DNA from: Brachycybe producta
Lineage: Eukaryota > Arthropoda > Diplopoda > Playtdesmida > Andrognathidae
Direction of reading: 5' to 3'
DNA: 64,000 nt
NCBI GenBank assembly: GCA_036925085.1
Contig: JAUPFP010000003.1
Span: forward strand, 11,562,008 to 11,626,007
Shown: positions 1 through 11,804 of the stretch, piece after piece
Layout: every line of letters begins with the position of its first letter
Position numbering within the stretch: position 1 is the first letter of the stretch
Made by a program: the position numbers and the translations under genes
Notes under the pieces: generated by a model
What the model was told of the DNA's origin: nothing
Database searches by the model: none
What the model saw: only the letters and a program-made list of their open reading frames with translations

Positions 1-190
1 GCAGCAGGCTTTTATGAATGACACCAGGCTCAAGCATTGTCATTGTCTAGATTTAGAAATTGTTTCAATTTGACTTCAAAATTAAGCTATTTAAGCAACA
101 AATAAAAAAAGTAATTTAAAAGATGATTTTTTTTAAATTTTTAAACAAATTTAATCACCTGTAACATTAATATAAATTTTTTGGTAATTT

Positions 191-236
191 CGGGGGGGGG
201 GGGGGGGTTTGAACCCCCAAACCCCCCTCTTAAATA
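191..236. repeat. Poly-G tract and G/C near-palindrome
   Basis: A run of 16 G (192-207) leads into the near-palindrome GGGGGTTTGAACCCCC and then further C runs. This lies just beyond the 3' end of GR gene A. Such tracts are prone to length error in sequencing and to secondary structure. The GGTTTGAACCCC core resembles ends of invertebrate repeat families, but I cannot assign one. Confidence 0.6.
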
Positions 237-442
237 CTCCCTTGTGACACGCTGATCAAACCATTCATAAATGTCTAAAAATGATGAACAATTAATTATA
301 TTAAACATAGTAAACACATACAAAAATACCATTGTTATTGAAATGTCCTCATTATCTCGAGCGACTGTCGTAAAACTTATATGTTTTAAATACGTTGTTG
401 AAAATATGCTGGACCTCGATGTTTGAAGAGACTTGACTACTC

Positions 443-544
443 TTACTCCACAGTAAGATTTTTGACGATAACCAATGTCGAGCATGGAATCGAAGCTTGA
501 AATTGAACCAATAAAAAGAAGTACGAAAACAAAGTGCCAATCAA
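443..544 (-). CDS. GR gene A, last exon (TY-QF signature)
   Basis: A 34-codon terminal exon preceded on the minus strand by TTATTACAG and ending at TAA (443-445). It encodes TLFSYFFLLVQF, the seventh transmembrane segment and signature of arthropod GRs, matching exon 5 of gene B (TLFSYFFLLIQF). It lies about 2.5 kb from exon 4 because several mobile elements sit in the intron. No canonical AATAAA follows on the minus strand; a variant ATTAAA is present near 149-154. Confidence 0.85.
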   Translation of the reverse strand: MIGTLFSYFFLLVQFQASIPCSTLVIVKNLTVE

Positions 545-3500
545 CTGTAATAAATTAATAAACAACATGGTTAAATAATAGAGACTGGTTTAAATTTGGT
601 TTTGTATATCAAATTTTTAGTAAGAAATATTTGAATTTCTTGTAACATGCAGTAATAAGCAAACTAGAGGGACCACGATTCGCGACCAAAGTCGCTGTTT
701 GTGCCACACCGTTCAGGTAGGATTCTTTAGGTGCGTCTGCGATTCACAATTTGCGACCGCAACCCCACCATAATTCCTCTCAAGTCGTTGCTTGCGACTC
801 GCGACCTAGGCAAGGGAGAGTCTCCTGATGCTAGTATCGTCACTAGTGGGCGAATTTGCATTTACAGACACCTAGACACACCAACAAAATAACAATAAGC
901 ACCAAAGAAACTCAGCAAAAAAAAATGTGCCACTGTAACTGCTACCAGACTGCTCTCCAAGCAGTATAGTTGCAGTTACTTAGTAGAAACGCCTGTCGCG
1001 TGCTCTGGTTGCCTGTGACGTTTGCATCAATGAACTATTCAATCAAGTCCGGTTGCTGGATTGTCAAGTCGCGGTCGCCATTTGCGTTCGCCATCCGCAG
1101 TCGCTCCTAGTGAATTTCACCTTAACTTTTCCCCAATGTATAATAATCAATTTGTTTATAAATTTTAACCAGTATAAAATTAAAATACTAAAACCAAACT
1201 TGTCATATAAAGCTTTCCTCGTACAGACAGGACAATAATCGCCAAAAACATAGGTTATCAGTGCTGTTTCTCAACGACTCAAGAAGTGTTTGCGCATACA
1301 AAGCAATATTGCTCGAGTATCTGTCAGGTTGACATTAAAGATCGAATGTTGCATGTGTCTGTGTTTTCCCATTTTGTATAGAAACATTAGTCAGTCAGTA
1401 CCTAGATATAAAGACAAATGCACCACAACTGTTCGACCAATCTATTGAGAACTGAACAACAGATACTGAATTCGATTTGGACACACATCATTACTGGCCA
1501 TATGTATCCGGATACAAGTCGCTATATGTTCTACAAAAATGTTGCAAGTCGCTGGATAAGTGTGTTTGGCGATTATCGCCCAGCCTATTATAAGGGTTAA
1601 TTATTTCTAAAGCCTGGGACACACTATGCGTCGAATGCCTTCCAATGCTCGACGAACACAGTGCGGCCGTGAGATGGATGTTTAGTGTTGGATGCCGAGC
1701 GTCCAAATTCGACATTGGAGGGTATTGGAAAGCATTCGAGCACGTGTCGGTTTCCTTGTCCCGCATTTAAGGGCCTCTCCAACATTGGAATGTGTTCCCA
1801 CACAGGGCTCGTAACGTGCTATGCCAAATTTTTGTTCGAGAACTTCTAAAGGCAGACCTGTTATCGACATTCCAGTCTTTTGCACTGCCAGTGGTTTTTC
1901 GCTTTGAAGTAGATGAGAGACCCAGGAACACATTTGCAAGCAGTATTGCTAACGAGGAGAATAGCACAGAAGAAACTGAATGACTAAATACAGCAAATTG
2001 TCCTAGGCTTACACCGGTGCGTACCAGTTAACAATGTGCAGTACAGAGGACACTATTGTTGAGGTCCTACAATTCCAATGTTAACATTTGTCAAGAGATG
2101 GGTGTAGTACTATATCCCATTTCTTGGCTGGGGCCTGACATACATACTAACAAGTGACTTATTTGGGAACAATTCTTTAGGGACAAGCTGTTTTTGGCTG
2201 TGAGGTTGCCCAGTTGAGGCAGTTGAGGCCAATAAGCTTCAACTGGGCAATTTCATTCATCACTGGGCGTTTTCATGGACATGGGTGGCCTACAGCCTAA
2301 TGGGGGTAGGCCGGAGTAATATTTCACACATAGACTGACCGGTTCGTCATTTGCGAATGTACGTGTACAACTGGCAAATGCCAGAGGCAAATGTTGGAGA
2401 TAAATATGGGTACAATGTTGAATCCAATGTTGGACAGGTAGTGTGTCCCAGGCTTAAGACTATGTATCAATGCTCAATTGCAGTAGTTTTTTTTTAGAGG
2501 TGGGACGAATCCTAATTTTTCTCGAATCCAAATCTCAATCCGAATCGTAAAAGGTTCTCGAATCCCTCGAATCTCTCGAATCTCGAATTTCTCGAATCCT
2601 TCATTTAAGAATCCTATATTATTCATTAAGAAGACACAAATAAATGAAATAATATTAAATATTAAAAATAAAAAAAAACAAGTGTGACACTCAAGGGCGC
2701 CACAAGGTGTGATATTGGTGATCCAGGTTCCACCGAATTTGCAACAATCGCCATTTTTTGTTAGTGAATGCTTCTATTGGACGTCAATGGAGTTAAAACT
2801 AATTTTACCAAAGTTTTTAATAGTTTTTTTTAAGGTTAGGATTCGAAACATTCGAAAGATGAAAAAAGCACGAAGATTCGAGTTTTCGAATCTCGAATAT
2901 TTTTTTAAGATTCGTGGGATTCGAATGTCTCATTCCTAGTTTATTTATTCAATGCTATAAAATTTAAAAAAAATTGGGTTTGTTGAAGATGAAAATGTTA
3001 AAATAAAACTTTTGAAACATACCGATAATGTAAAACTTTTTGACAAAGTAAAAAATCCTAACCCAGTGATTCCAACTTTTGGTCCATTTAGACGACTTGC
3101 AAATAGTGACATCTATCCGTAAGTTTATTTATAAAAAAATTTGAAACGCCAATTTAAACAATGTTGTAATTGTACAATGTGGAATGCTGCCTCACCTGTA
3201 TCATTTGTTTGCTGTTAGCTAACTTTGTAGACAAACCATATAACTCATCTAAACATTTGTTTGCCTGTGTAATAATTCCAAAAAAAAATACAAATAATGT
3301 AATAGCCTTTAACGTGGCTGAATAGATATTTATTTTGTTTTTGGCCCTCCAGATGGCGCCAGTGCAGTGTAACAGTCTAGAGCACCTGTTACGGGACTCA
3401 AGCCTGGATCCTCTTTGTTTGGGGCGTATACTGCCTTATGCCAAGAGTATGTATGATTTAGATATAGATAAGATAAGATATAGATAAGCTTTTGTTTTTT

Positions 3501-6500
3501 TTTTACTTTTACTACATTTATAGTGTTTTTATTGTGTACTTTTAATATTAATTTTAAAAAGTGGTGGCAATGGATGCCTCACTTATCCCAGATGAAGATC
3601 TTATGAAGATGTTTTCACAGTTTTATCCGGACCATGTGGTATACTGAGTTCTTACCTCCATTTTTTTGGTGGTAAAGCGCGCAGTGTTAAAATCAACAAG
3701 CTCGCACAGGATTGCCTAGATAACTAGTCACATGCTTTACTTTTACCGTGCACTGTCTTTACACTCACACTCTTTCTAATGTAAAAGTGAACACGCCACC
3801 TAACCGCGCAGGAAAGTGTCTTGTGTGTAAAGGCCGCTAGGCTGCTATTAGCTAGCTATACAAACATGTTCTTTTCCCTGTAAAATCGTGGCATCTCTGG
3901 AATCACGTGGCAAATCGTGTTACTGGGCCTCGCCACGCACCATGATAGCACATGAAGAGATATTTTGTCCGCCCTTCTCATATGTTGAGGTTAGGTTGCC
4001 ACATGGTACTTATGCAATAATAACAAAATCATGTTGAAAATTTGTACAGGACAACAGGGAACACCAATTTTTTGGCCATTTATCCACGTTCTTTCCCATG
4101 AAAAACGGAACGTTCCGAGCAATCACGTGCTAAATCCCCTGGTGACTTCTTACTGTGTGAAGATAAAGGCAGTTTTTTTTTCCACATGCCGTTCTTTAGT
4201 GTGCACTAAACCATGCCGTTCCAACACCCCGCCTCGATTTTCAAAGTGAAAGAACATGCGTATAGGACGAGCTATTCTTGAAAAAAAATTGCGATTGATT
4301 AATGATACAAACCGAATTGTTAACTAAAGCTCCAGCGAGTGATACGGTCAACAAAAGTAACAGCGCTCCAAGTCCCCAAGAAACTTGTATGACCTTATAA
4401 ACACCAGTGAAGCAAAAATATATAATGAGATAGGCAAAACTCGAAACATTGGCGATGATAGTAGCATGAAAGGTGAAAACGAAAAAGCCAAAATGCCTGT
4501 CCATTGTATGGACAAGTTTTAATATGCGTTGATAAGCCAACCGATGACATTCGATGTCGAAGCCTAACTCAATGGATGATGAGCGATTAGCATCTGTCGC
4601 AAAATCAGCATTGAATTTTTCAAAACTGCACTGCAGCATTAAACAGAGTTGTACAAAAAAAGCAAGTGGAAAAATAATGCCAGGCAGTCCGATCAATATG
4701 GCAATTAACATGTAGTTGTGGTAGATTTCTGGAATAGGTGGGGGATACCACAATTCAAGTGGTAATATAGATGTCTCCGACTGATAATCCCACAATACAC
4801 CACTTTTTCCTATGTAAATCCAAGCTACAAAAAAATAGTAAAACAGTAAAATGTTAATTAGTAAAACAAGTAAATATTACTTAGGAGCCTAGACCACTCA
4901 GTTTGCACATGCTGCATGACTCCATAGTTTTTGAAATCATCTTTCAATTTTAAGAGAATTTGGGTGTATTTATTAATGTTTTACAGGTAGTAAGGTAAAC
5001 TCATGACGTTTTAAATAGCCGTTTAGTTGCTACAGCCATTTAGGCAACTTTTGAACAAAATTGACGGTGTCTAATGGCACGTAAAACTCTTCAGTGTTTA
5101 GGCTCTTAAGCTTAGTTTTTAAAACAAGAAGAAATACAAGGATGACGCAAGGAAGGCGTTCTAATCTTTGAGATTTTCATGACTGCATTTATATTTTTTT
5201 TATATTTGCACTGCAGGTTATTTTTTGTAGTTATTATATATTGACAATGCATCTTGCGGCACTTGGATCTTAAGATCTCTCTGCCATAGGCCAACCGGCT
5301 GCTTGCAGAGCATTTTTTTGTAACTGTAGTTGTAATTGTTATTGTAATGCAACTTAATAAGTCAAATGTTTTTGTGAATCTTGCACAGTTTCTTGCCAAA
5401 AATGAAGATATGCGTTTTCTGTAAGATTGGTTGGTGCAAGAAACCACTTTAATTAAGTCTTGCAAAGAGTATTATCACATTTAGCAATTGCAATTAATTG
5501 AAAGACACATTGCAATAAGTCTTGCTTTTGTGACGACCCAGTATTGCTCCTTCTTTAATTAGAAGGAGCAATCCTAAATCTTGATGTCGTCTGCTAGGCT
5601 GCTATAGTAGGCAGCCCCGCAGACGACATAAACTCCAGATAGAGAGACTGTCAACCCCCAGGCGGAGCAGCCTGGGGGTACTTAATGTCAAGCCAGCCAT
5701 TAAGGAGGGACAGTGTGTTTGACCCTTAGATGGAAGTGGATGTGTTGTGCTCTTTGTTCAGCTGGTAGCCAAGATGGCCGCCATCATCATCTCTTTTGTT
5801 TTCTGAAGAAGAGAACATCATCTTTTGTGTTTCTCTGCTGGATAATTCATCCAGCAGATTATTGAATGGTGAGTGTTTATTCATTTATTCTTTATATTGA
5901 ATAAATTGCCTTTTTATTATTTTAACCACACTGTGCCAAGTGTCACTTATTTTGAGGAAGTATCCGTGGGGAGGGTGGGATACGCCAGTGGCGATATGCC
6001 GGCTCCACACCGTCCTGTTACCGTCCTGTTCGGCCAGTACTTCGCGTCGGGTGTCACGGTGGGATCTATCAGGGGGGGGGGGGGTGCCGGGGGCCGGATG
6101 CGTCATGGGCCATCCTCTATAACAAGCGGTCCTCCAGGAAGATCATCGGGGACCGGGATATACATAACATCTTTCACCGGGACCTGCCGGACGACCAGAG
6201 CCAATGGCTCTCCACTGCCATGAACTACAGATGAGTGCTGTCTCCACGGACTAATGGATCCAGGACCTTCCCCACCCTCCACATGTACTCATAGGAGTGA
6301 CCACCCCGTGTGGGGTGGTAACATTTGAAAAAAATAATAAAAAATAAAAAGACGTTGTAAACATGTAACAGAAAATTAATTCCCTTTCCGATGGATGTAT
6401 CACATTTCAATAGGCGTTCACCACTTGGCGAACTTTTAATCTTAATTATGTTTTTGTTTTCAGCCTTTCATACAGTGAGGGACACTGCCACTTTTGTGCC

Positions 6501-8959
6501 AGTGTCCTCCTAAATTTACCTCTGTACAAGGTGCGTGCACGTCCACCCATTTTTCCCGCTTGCGTAACTTGACCCTTCCACTTTTGGCTGGAGTGCATGG
6601 CTGGAGTACGAGGACGTGCTCCAATCAAAGTTGGGAGGTTTGTAACACCCAGTAACTTGCAATCCCGCCAAAACCATAGCCTGGGGGTAAACAACTCATG
6701 CTTGTTCCTCCCTCCCCTCTTAATTAATATTCCAGTGGCAGATTGATACTCTTAGGACCATGGCCACTTGGACCTGGTTACACCTCATAGGTGTACACAG
6801 GTCCAAGGTATAAAAAGAAAATTTTCCTCTTTGTTCATCGTTCACTTTTTTTGCCCTGTCTTTTTGCTACGTAGATCTTTATTCATATCACATAATGGGC
6901 TCGTGGGATGTTTCTGTACAAGAATGAATAAAGTGTTTATAATGAGAAACTGCGTAGTCCATTTGTCTGGAAACTAATCCTTCTCTAGACAAGCCGGAGA
7001 CACCACAAGGCAAGGAGACATACAGATCCTGGAGGCGCTACAACATATTCTGGTAACAAAGGAAGATGTACATCAATGACGACCAGAAGCGATGGGAACC
7101 ATCCTTCTCCACAGATTACACCCCTACGGAGAGGGATGATTACAATCGATCACCATCCGACCACTTGTATAGCTCGAATCTCCTCCGTGCGGGCACCGCG
7201 CGATCAGGAGAAGAAACGAGCTATGGAAAACATCTTAATAAGTTGGTAAAATTATTAGGTCGTCATCAAAAGCTTACAGAATTCTAGTCAGAATTCTCAC
7301 GAATTTTGACACTTTTTGGTAATTTGGGGAAAAGAGTTTCTAAAATTAGAAACTTAAAAATAACAAAAATTAAAGTTTCTCACGATCGGTGACAACTTTA
7401 ATTTTGGAGTTAATTCTCTGGAATTGTCCAAACAATTCCTAGAATTTGGTTCTAAATAAGGGGATATTTGGGAGCCTCAGGTCATCATTGGTCGGTCGGA
7501 CCTATGGGTGAGTTTTAGTCGATAGCAGCCTCCTCCCAAGGGCCAAGAGGATAAAAGCACATTACAGGGCAGGCTCGGGGACTGACTAATTTGATTGATT
7601 TTTGCTGTGTGTTGTGGAATCGAAGTTCCAAATCACATTCTAAGATTCCGAAGTAGTCTTTGGGACTTAGAAAAAGGACATTCAAGGCTCAGAATATCCT
7701 AAAGTCAGTACATCGTATTTTTATATCTCTTAAATGTATCGCTTCATTCGCTTATAAAAATAAACTAAGTTAATTTCGAAAGAACGAGTCTTTTCTTCAG
7801 GAACACCTCTGGGCGGTGTAGAGTCATCGCTGTTTCTTTAAAACATGGGAACTAGAAAAACCCGTACAAACGGAAATACAAACAAAGTCGACATGCCAGG
7901 TAGTCCGGTTCCAAAGCCAAGAACCGGAGGTGCAGCAAGAGGCCACAAACCTGGATCACCCGGCAGGTCACCAAGTCCAAGCTCGGAGAGTGTGGAGCGA
8001 TGCAAGATCCGAGCACAACCCGCTGGTCGGGGACCAGCAATGTTACAATAATGTTAAAAGTTTTTTCTTGATAATATCTTTAAAAATAAACTTTTTGTGA
8101 CAGTTTGAAAAACGCGAAAATAGATTTTCATGAAATGTCAATGAACAAAAAAAGGGTCATTTTCAATTTGCCATAAAATGTTTCTTTTTTTACGATATTG
8201 CCAAGTAAAAACTTTTAACCATAATCTTTTACAATGCTAGTTCTGAAAACAATTTTAGTTTTTTGAAATGTTGTTTTGAGTCCAGATAGGAATAGCCTAT
8301 TACAAAAACGTCTATGGAGCATAGCATTAACCGCTGCAGAGGTTAATCATACGAGAGGGTTGGACAAAAACAAAATGAATACCGGTATCTATAAAATCAC
8401 CTTAAGGCAAATGTTGTATAAAGATAAGTAAGCATAAGTTCGGAATTGTAATACCGTAGTAAATGATGGTTATATTACCTGCAGTAAATGTAAAGAAAAC
8501 CAACAAAAACAATGACACAACAATTTTACATATTTTTGTTGTTTTACTCGTTGAAATATTGCCGTGTAAATGTAAATCTTGAAACAGTTTTAAGAAACAA
8601 TTGTTTCTGCAGTGAAAATAATGTAAAGTGCAATTAATCGAGGCTTGCAATGACCAACAACCAAAATTAATCAAATTAAATATCATATTTGCATTGAACT
8701 GCATTATGTTAACTAGGCCCAGAATGGTTAAACTTGTAAAGAAAAGCCAATTGCTTATGACAAAAAACATTGAGTAGCATTTCCAGAAGTTAATGCTGCT
8801 GGTTTGTTTCTTTTCCTGACGGAGTTCGTTATTAATGAAAAATAATCCACTCAGTTTCATGCACAAAATAAAAGGTCTCAGTATCTTGCAAACGTCCGTT
8901 TGTTTAGTGTTATGCACGTTTGACAAATTACTTAAATCGTCGGATTCTTCTCGAAGCAT
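443..8959 (-). CDS. Gustatory receptor-like 7TM protein, gene A (5 exons)
   Basis: Chemoreceptor of the insect-type gustatory receptor (GR) superfamily: an inverted seven-transmembrane ligand-gated channel subunit of sensory neurons, by family knowledge. I spliced it by hand on the minus strand: exon 1 8959-8479, exon 2 4824-4313, exon 3 3264-3196, exon 4 3112-3023, exon 5 544-443. All junctions are GT-AG; intron 1 is phase 1 and introns 2-4 are phase 0. The total of 1254 nt gives 417 residues, a normal GR length. Exon 1 carries the N-terminal block KILRPFILCMKLSGLFF. Exon 2 starts in AW and contains SILPLELWYPPPIP. Exon 4 ends in a GLGFFTLSKSF stretch. Exon 5 carries the diagnostic TLFSYFFLLVQF. 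Every exon aligns with gene B. No stop or frameshift was seen. Introns 1 and 4 are swollen by transposons. The start ATG is the first in exon 1; an upstream noncoding exon is possible. Confidence 0.88.
665..1112. repeat. MITE-like repeat with GTCGC/GCGAC word
   Basis: A segment in intron 4 of GR gene A, GC-richer than its surroundings, in which the words GTCGC and GCGAC recur on both strands near both ends (for example 679-694, 755-760, 781-806, 1065-1107). The ends are only weakly inverted (CTAGAGGGACC on the left, the reverse complement of GTCGCTCCTAG on the right). It is probably a decayed non-autonomous DNA transposon; the boundaries are approximate. Confidence 0.45.
1610..2455. mobile_element. 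MITE, 17-bp terminal inverted repeats
   Basis: Left end 1610-1626 reads AAGCCTGGGACACACTA and right end 2439-2455 is its exact reverse complement. The 846-bp interior has no meaningful ORF but repeats the word TCCAATG/CATTGGA in both orientations. It lies in intron 4 of GR gene A. No convincing target-site duplication was found. This is a non-autonomous DNA transposon of unassigned superfamily. Confidence 0.75.
2495..2938. mobile_element. MITE with iterated TTCGAATC word
   Basis: This 444-bp segment begins TAGAGGTGGGACGAATCC and ends with the inverted equivalent (GGATTCGAATGTCTCATTCCTA). The word CGAATC/GATTCG is repeated more than ten times in its two end regions, in both orientations. The TAG start suggests hAT ancestry. 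Flanks are T-rich, so a target duplication cannot be judged. It is in intron 4 of GR gene A. The small plus-strand frames across it are chance. Confidence 0.7.
3353..3480 (+). pseudogene. ORF remnant shared with 29.1 kb locus
   Basis: Plus-strand frame reading CNSLEHLLRDSSLDPLCLGR, closely matching CNSVELLLRDSGVDPLSLGR on the minus strand at 29110-29215. It lies in intron 2 of GR gene A, on the opposite strand. Two diverged copies of the same short coding segment suggest a repeat-borne or transposon-encoded peptide; I do not recognise the protein. Just downstream, 3573-3640 reads MDASLIPDEDLMKMFSQ, similar to MDASLILDEELFSM at 52431, which may be the start of a LINE first ORF. Confidence 0.4.
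5200..5350 (+). repeat. LINE 3'-end fragment
   Basis: Contains CTCTGCCATAGGCC, then GGCTGCTTGCAGAG, a stem-loop that also occurs at 55899-55933 at the end of the LINE near 55 kb, followed by a short-repeat tail (TTGTAA)n near 5320-5345. This is the usual layout of a 5'-truncated CR1/L2-type LINE tail. It is in intron 1 of GR gene A. Confidence 0.5.
5529..6075 (+). repeat. Repeat B copy 1 (LTR-like, hairpin-rich)
   Basis: Homologous to 9775-10469 over most of its length, starting TGTGACGACCCAG. The first 150 bases hold three consecutive perfect hairpins (5544-5571, 5584-5629, 5655-5678). It then runs into a G13 tract and an element-A-like ORF2 fragment. It looks like a decayed LTR of a second LTR-element family, possibly joined to an element-A relative by recombination. 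It lies within intron 1 of GR gene A. Confidence 0.55.
6085..6234 (+). pseudogene. C-terminal fragment of element-A ORF2
   Basis: This plus-strand frame ends in YNKRSSRKIIGDRDI...NIFHRDLPDDQ and a TGA at 6232-6234, nearly the same as the end of the 725-residue ORF at 19814-21991. The downstream noncoding sequence also matches, up to an element-A-type LTR. It shows that the unknown ORF2 belonged to older copies of the family. Confidence 0.7.
6641..7278 (+). mobile_element. Old element-A-type LTR, plus orientation
   Basis: Starts TGTAACACCCAGTAAC and ends CATCAAAAGCTTACA, matching the element-A LTRs (minus-strand start TGTAACACCCTGTAAATC, end CAAAAGCTCACA). It keeps the inverted repeat just upstream of TATAAAA (6774-6815) and an AATAAA near 6927. 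It is preceded by the polypurine-like AAGTTGGGAGG. Diverged and shorter than the 688-bp young LTRs. Together with 6085-6234 it is the 3' end of an ancient copy. Confidence 0.75.
7279..8055 (+). mobile_element. Unclassified LTR/gag-leader-like remnant
   Basis: After the old LTR there is about 560 bp of sequence with a TATA-like GGATAAAAG (near 7551) and an AATAAA-type signal (near 7759). A short open frame follows (7845-8051) with a basic, proline- and glycine-rich start (MGTRKTRTNGNTNK), as often seen at the N-terminus of retroelement Gag. No primer-binding site or zinc knuckle was found. I regard it as the 5' part of another LTR element, with low certainty. Confidence 0.3.
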
Positions 8960-9774
8960 TTTTGTTCAAATTTTTTTTTACAATATTAATTTGATGAAGC
9001 TTATACTTGCAAGGTATTTATGATGGTACTGACAAAAATTGTTTGAATTTTATGGTGGAGTTTTCTAGCGATTCGGTTGGTTATTACCAGAAAACTATGA
9101 CAAAGAGTAAAAAGCCTCATTTGGAAATGACTGTTATAGTAGTAACTAGGTTGCCGGTAGGAAAAGCAAAATTTACCACAAACATTAATTGCTATTAGCC
9201 AAGTATGTTCTTTGAATTTTTGTTTATCCAATTTTTGTAGCAGGAAGTGACTAAGGGAAATTTCCTACAAAATAAAGTTAGCAGCACTTTTCAAACAATT
9301 CATATACTATAACCTAATGCTGAAAGATGTATTCTTTGCGGCAGTCTCAAAATGCAGTCAGTGGGACAATTTACCCTTTATTAAATAAAATGTATTGATC
9401 AATAATTAATAAACCCAACACTGCCACGCAGTCAATGCCAAAAAAAACTTAACTCTCTGGAGGTAAATTTCCGAATGGACATGCATTAAGTAATTGAAGT
9501 AAATAAAATAGATGAGTATCTCTTTAATAATGAAGTTTGACAATGGAGGCGTGATGAGGACACTGTACCATTAATCATTTTGTGTGTAATACTTAGAACT
9601 TTCAAAAAGTTCTCAGAAACATTGTTATAAAAACTTTATACAGTGAACAGTTGGCGTTACAATAAACCTAATCACATTAAATGCATATGTCTTGCTCTAT
9701 TTGGTATTCTATAGCTTATATATCATGACATTGTCATCAACAATTTTGGGGAGTATTTTAAATGCAGTTGGCTT
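8960..9774. other. Intergenic upstream of GR gene A
   Basis: AT-rich sequence between the start of GR gene A and the solo-LTR-like repeat. It should contain the promoter of gene A on the minus strand. I see no clear TATA box, no RNA gene, and only chance frames. Confidence 0.4.
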
Positions 9775-10469
9775 TGTGACAACCCAGTTTTGCTCCTTCT
9801 TTAATTAGAAGGAGCAATCCTAAAATCCTGATGTCGTCTGCTAGGCTGCTATAGTAGGCAGCCCGGCAGACGACATAAACTCCAGATAGGGAGACTGTCA
9901 ACCCCAGGTGGAGAAGCCTGGGGGGTACTTAATGGCAAGGCAGTCATTAAGGAGGGACAGTGTGTTGTTGCCTGAAAGAGTGAGAGGATGTGTTGCCATG
10001 TGGTTGTGCATGTGTGAATGGCGTCCAAGATGGCTGCCATGTTCAGCATCTCTTTGTTCTTGGATCTACTTGTTTTGATGATTTGTTGTGTTCTCTGCTG
10101 GACAGAATGTCCAGCTTTACGCACACTGGTGTCAGTGCCATTATTTTCTGGTGAAGTATCTGCGGGGAGGGTGGGGGTTCTGGTGGGAATACACTGACCA
10201 TCATTGTCCTGTATCCGTCGTTTTGGCCGGTGCTTCGCGCGCGGTTCCACGGTAGGATCCATCGGGGGTCTACCGTGGGTTCTTCATCATGTTGGCGGAA
10301 AGCGACCATCGATCATCGGGGAGCCAGACTTCCGACCGGCATCACCCAGGGACTGGACGGACAAGAGGGCAGTTCACGCTTGGATCCCGTCCCCCAAGGG
10401 AGTCAAGGATTCGGTAAGACGGGGAAGTTTTACCGGGGTGTTGCTACGGACCCAAGTCGGGTCGTTACA
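9775..10469 (+). mobile_element. Repeat B copy 2, solo-LTR-like
   Basis: This 695-bp unit starts TGTGACAACCCAG and ends GGGTCGTTACA (TG...CA), with GCTT on both sides (9771-9774 and 10470-10473), as for a solo LTR with a 4-bp duplication. The three hairpins of copy 1 are preserved (9790-9817, 9831-9876, 9902-9923). The downstream part reads KRPSIIGEPDF in one frame, a faint echo of the KRSSRKIIGDRDI of element-A ORF2, so the LTR reading is not certain. Confidence 0.6.
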
Positions 10470-11800
10470 GCTTTAGCATTAGTATTATATTTGTGTTAGC
10501 AGTTCTCTAAGGGAAGACACCTTTGTTTATGAGAAAGCCAACATTTTTTCTAAAACCTTCAGGTTCTTGAGATCAGTGAAGATCTATAGAAATTCCAATC
10601 AACTTGACTTTTATATTAAACATGGATTTTTTATTTATTTGAATACATAGAGATTTTCAAGATTATAAATTTGGCAATAAAACAAATGACATACAACTTT
10701 AAAGGAAAAGGTAGGATTGAACTTAATATATGAGTAAAGTTCAAACAAGTAGTATCATAGGTTTGGGCATTATAAGGCTTCAGGCAAAAAGGGTGCTAAG
10801 CTGTTCAGGTCCAATAAGAATACAACCACATAAAAGGGAAACAGGGAGGGGGAAAAAATAGACCAATGCACAATGCATAAGTGTTCAAACTAAAATATAA
10901 ATTATGTTAAGGTCCCATTTTCTTAAGAGTAATTTTAAAGGTAGCTTTCTTGGTTGGGAAATTCTAACTAAATAGACCCAATTAAAATTGAAAGAAAATA
11001 TTCAACCACTTACAACAGAAGCCTCCAGTAGTTCATTTTTAGTTTCTGGTTACCGTCAATTACTTACACAAGTGTTCCCATATAAAGTACTAATAGTTGT
11101 CAGCTTACCAAGTCCAGAGTTCACGAAGTGTTCCAGAGAGAGATGTTCTTGTTCCAAGTCAAATGCTGGATTCAGCCAAGATTTTTATATAAAAATTAAA
11201 AGTCCTAATTTTATTACCCTGAGAAACTACAATTTAAGTTGGACTTAAATTGCAATTCCTCTTATGGATAAGGAGGGGTGGGTGACATATAATAATTTAT
11301 CTAGTTTTTCAGGACCTTTTGTGATTCTAGCTATAGGGGTTTTCTTTTGAATTCTGTTCAGAGTATTGAATTAATACATGTAACTAAATTTCAGTGTGAA
11401 GACATACTATTATGAAGGGGACAGAAACTCACTTCTTTTCAAAAGAGAAAAATCCATTATTTCATAATTCTATAGGGGCCTTTATTGTCAGAAAGTTTTT
11501 GAATTCTTTTTTGGGGAATCAAAAATAAAAAGGCGGTATTCATTTAGAGACAACTGAATATAAGATATGTCTAATCTCATAATACAAAGTCTTGAAATAC
11601 TTATAAAGAATACACACATAATATAGAAATAAAAACAGAAAAATAAAAAAGGTAAAAAAGGACAAACATTTAAAACACATACATGTTATAGACTGGTGAG
11701 CTTAGCACAATATAAAAATGAAAACACATCAATTTGCATAAACAAATAAAAACGTTCACACACACACAAAGGAAACACAAATTATATGAAAAACATACAC
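10470..11800. other. AT-rich intergenic, nothing identified
   Basis: No coding region, RNA gene or terminal repeats that I can support. A short frame at 10988-11248 has no recognisable features. Confidence 0.4.
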
Positions 11801-11804
11801 ATTT

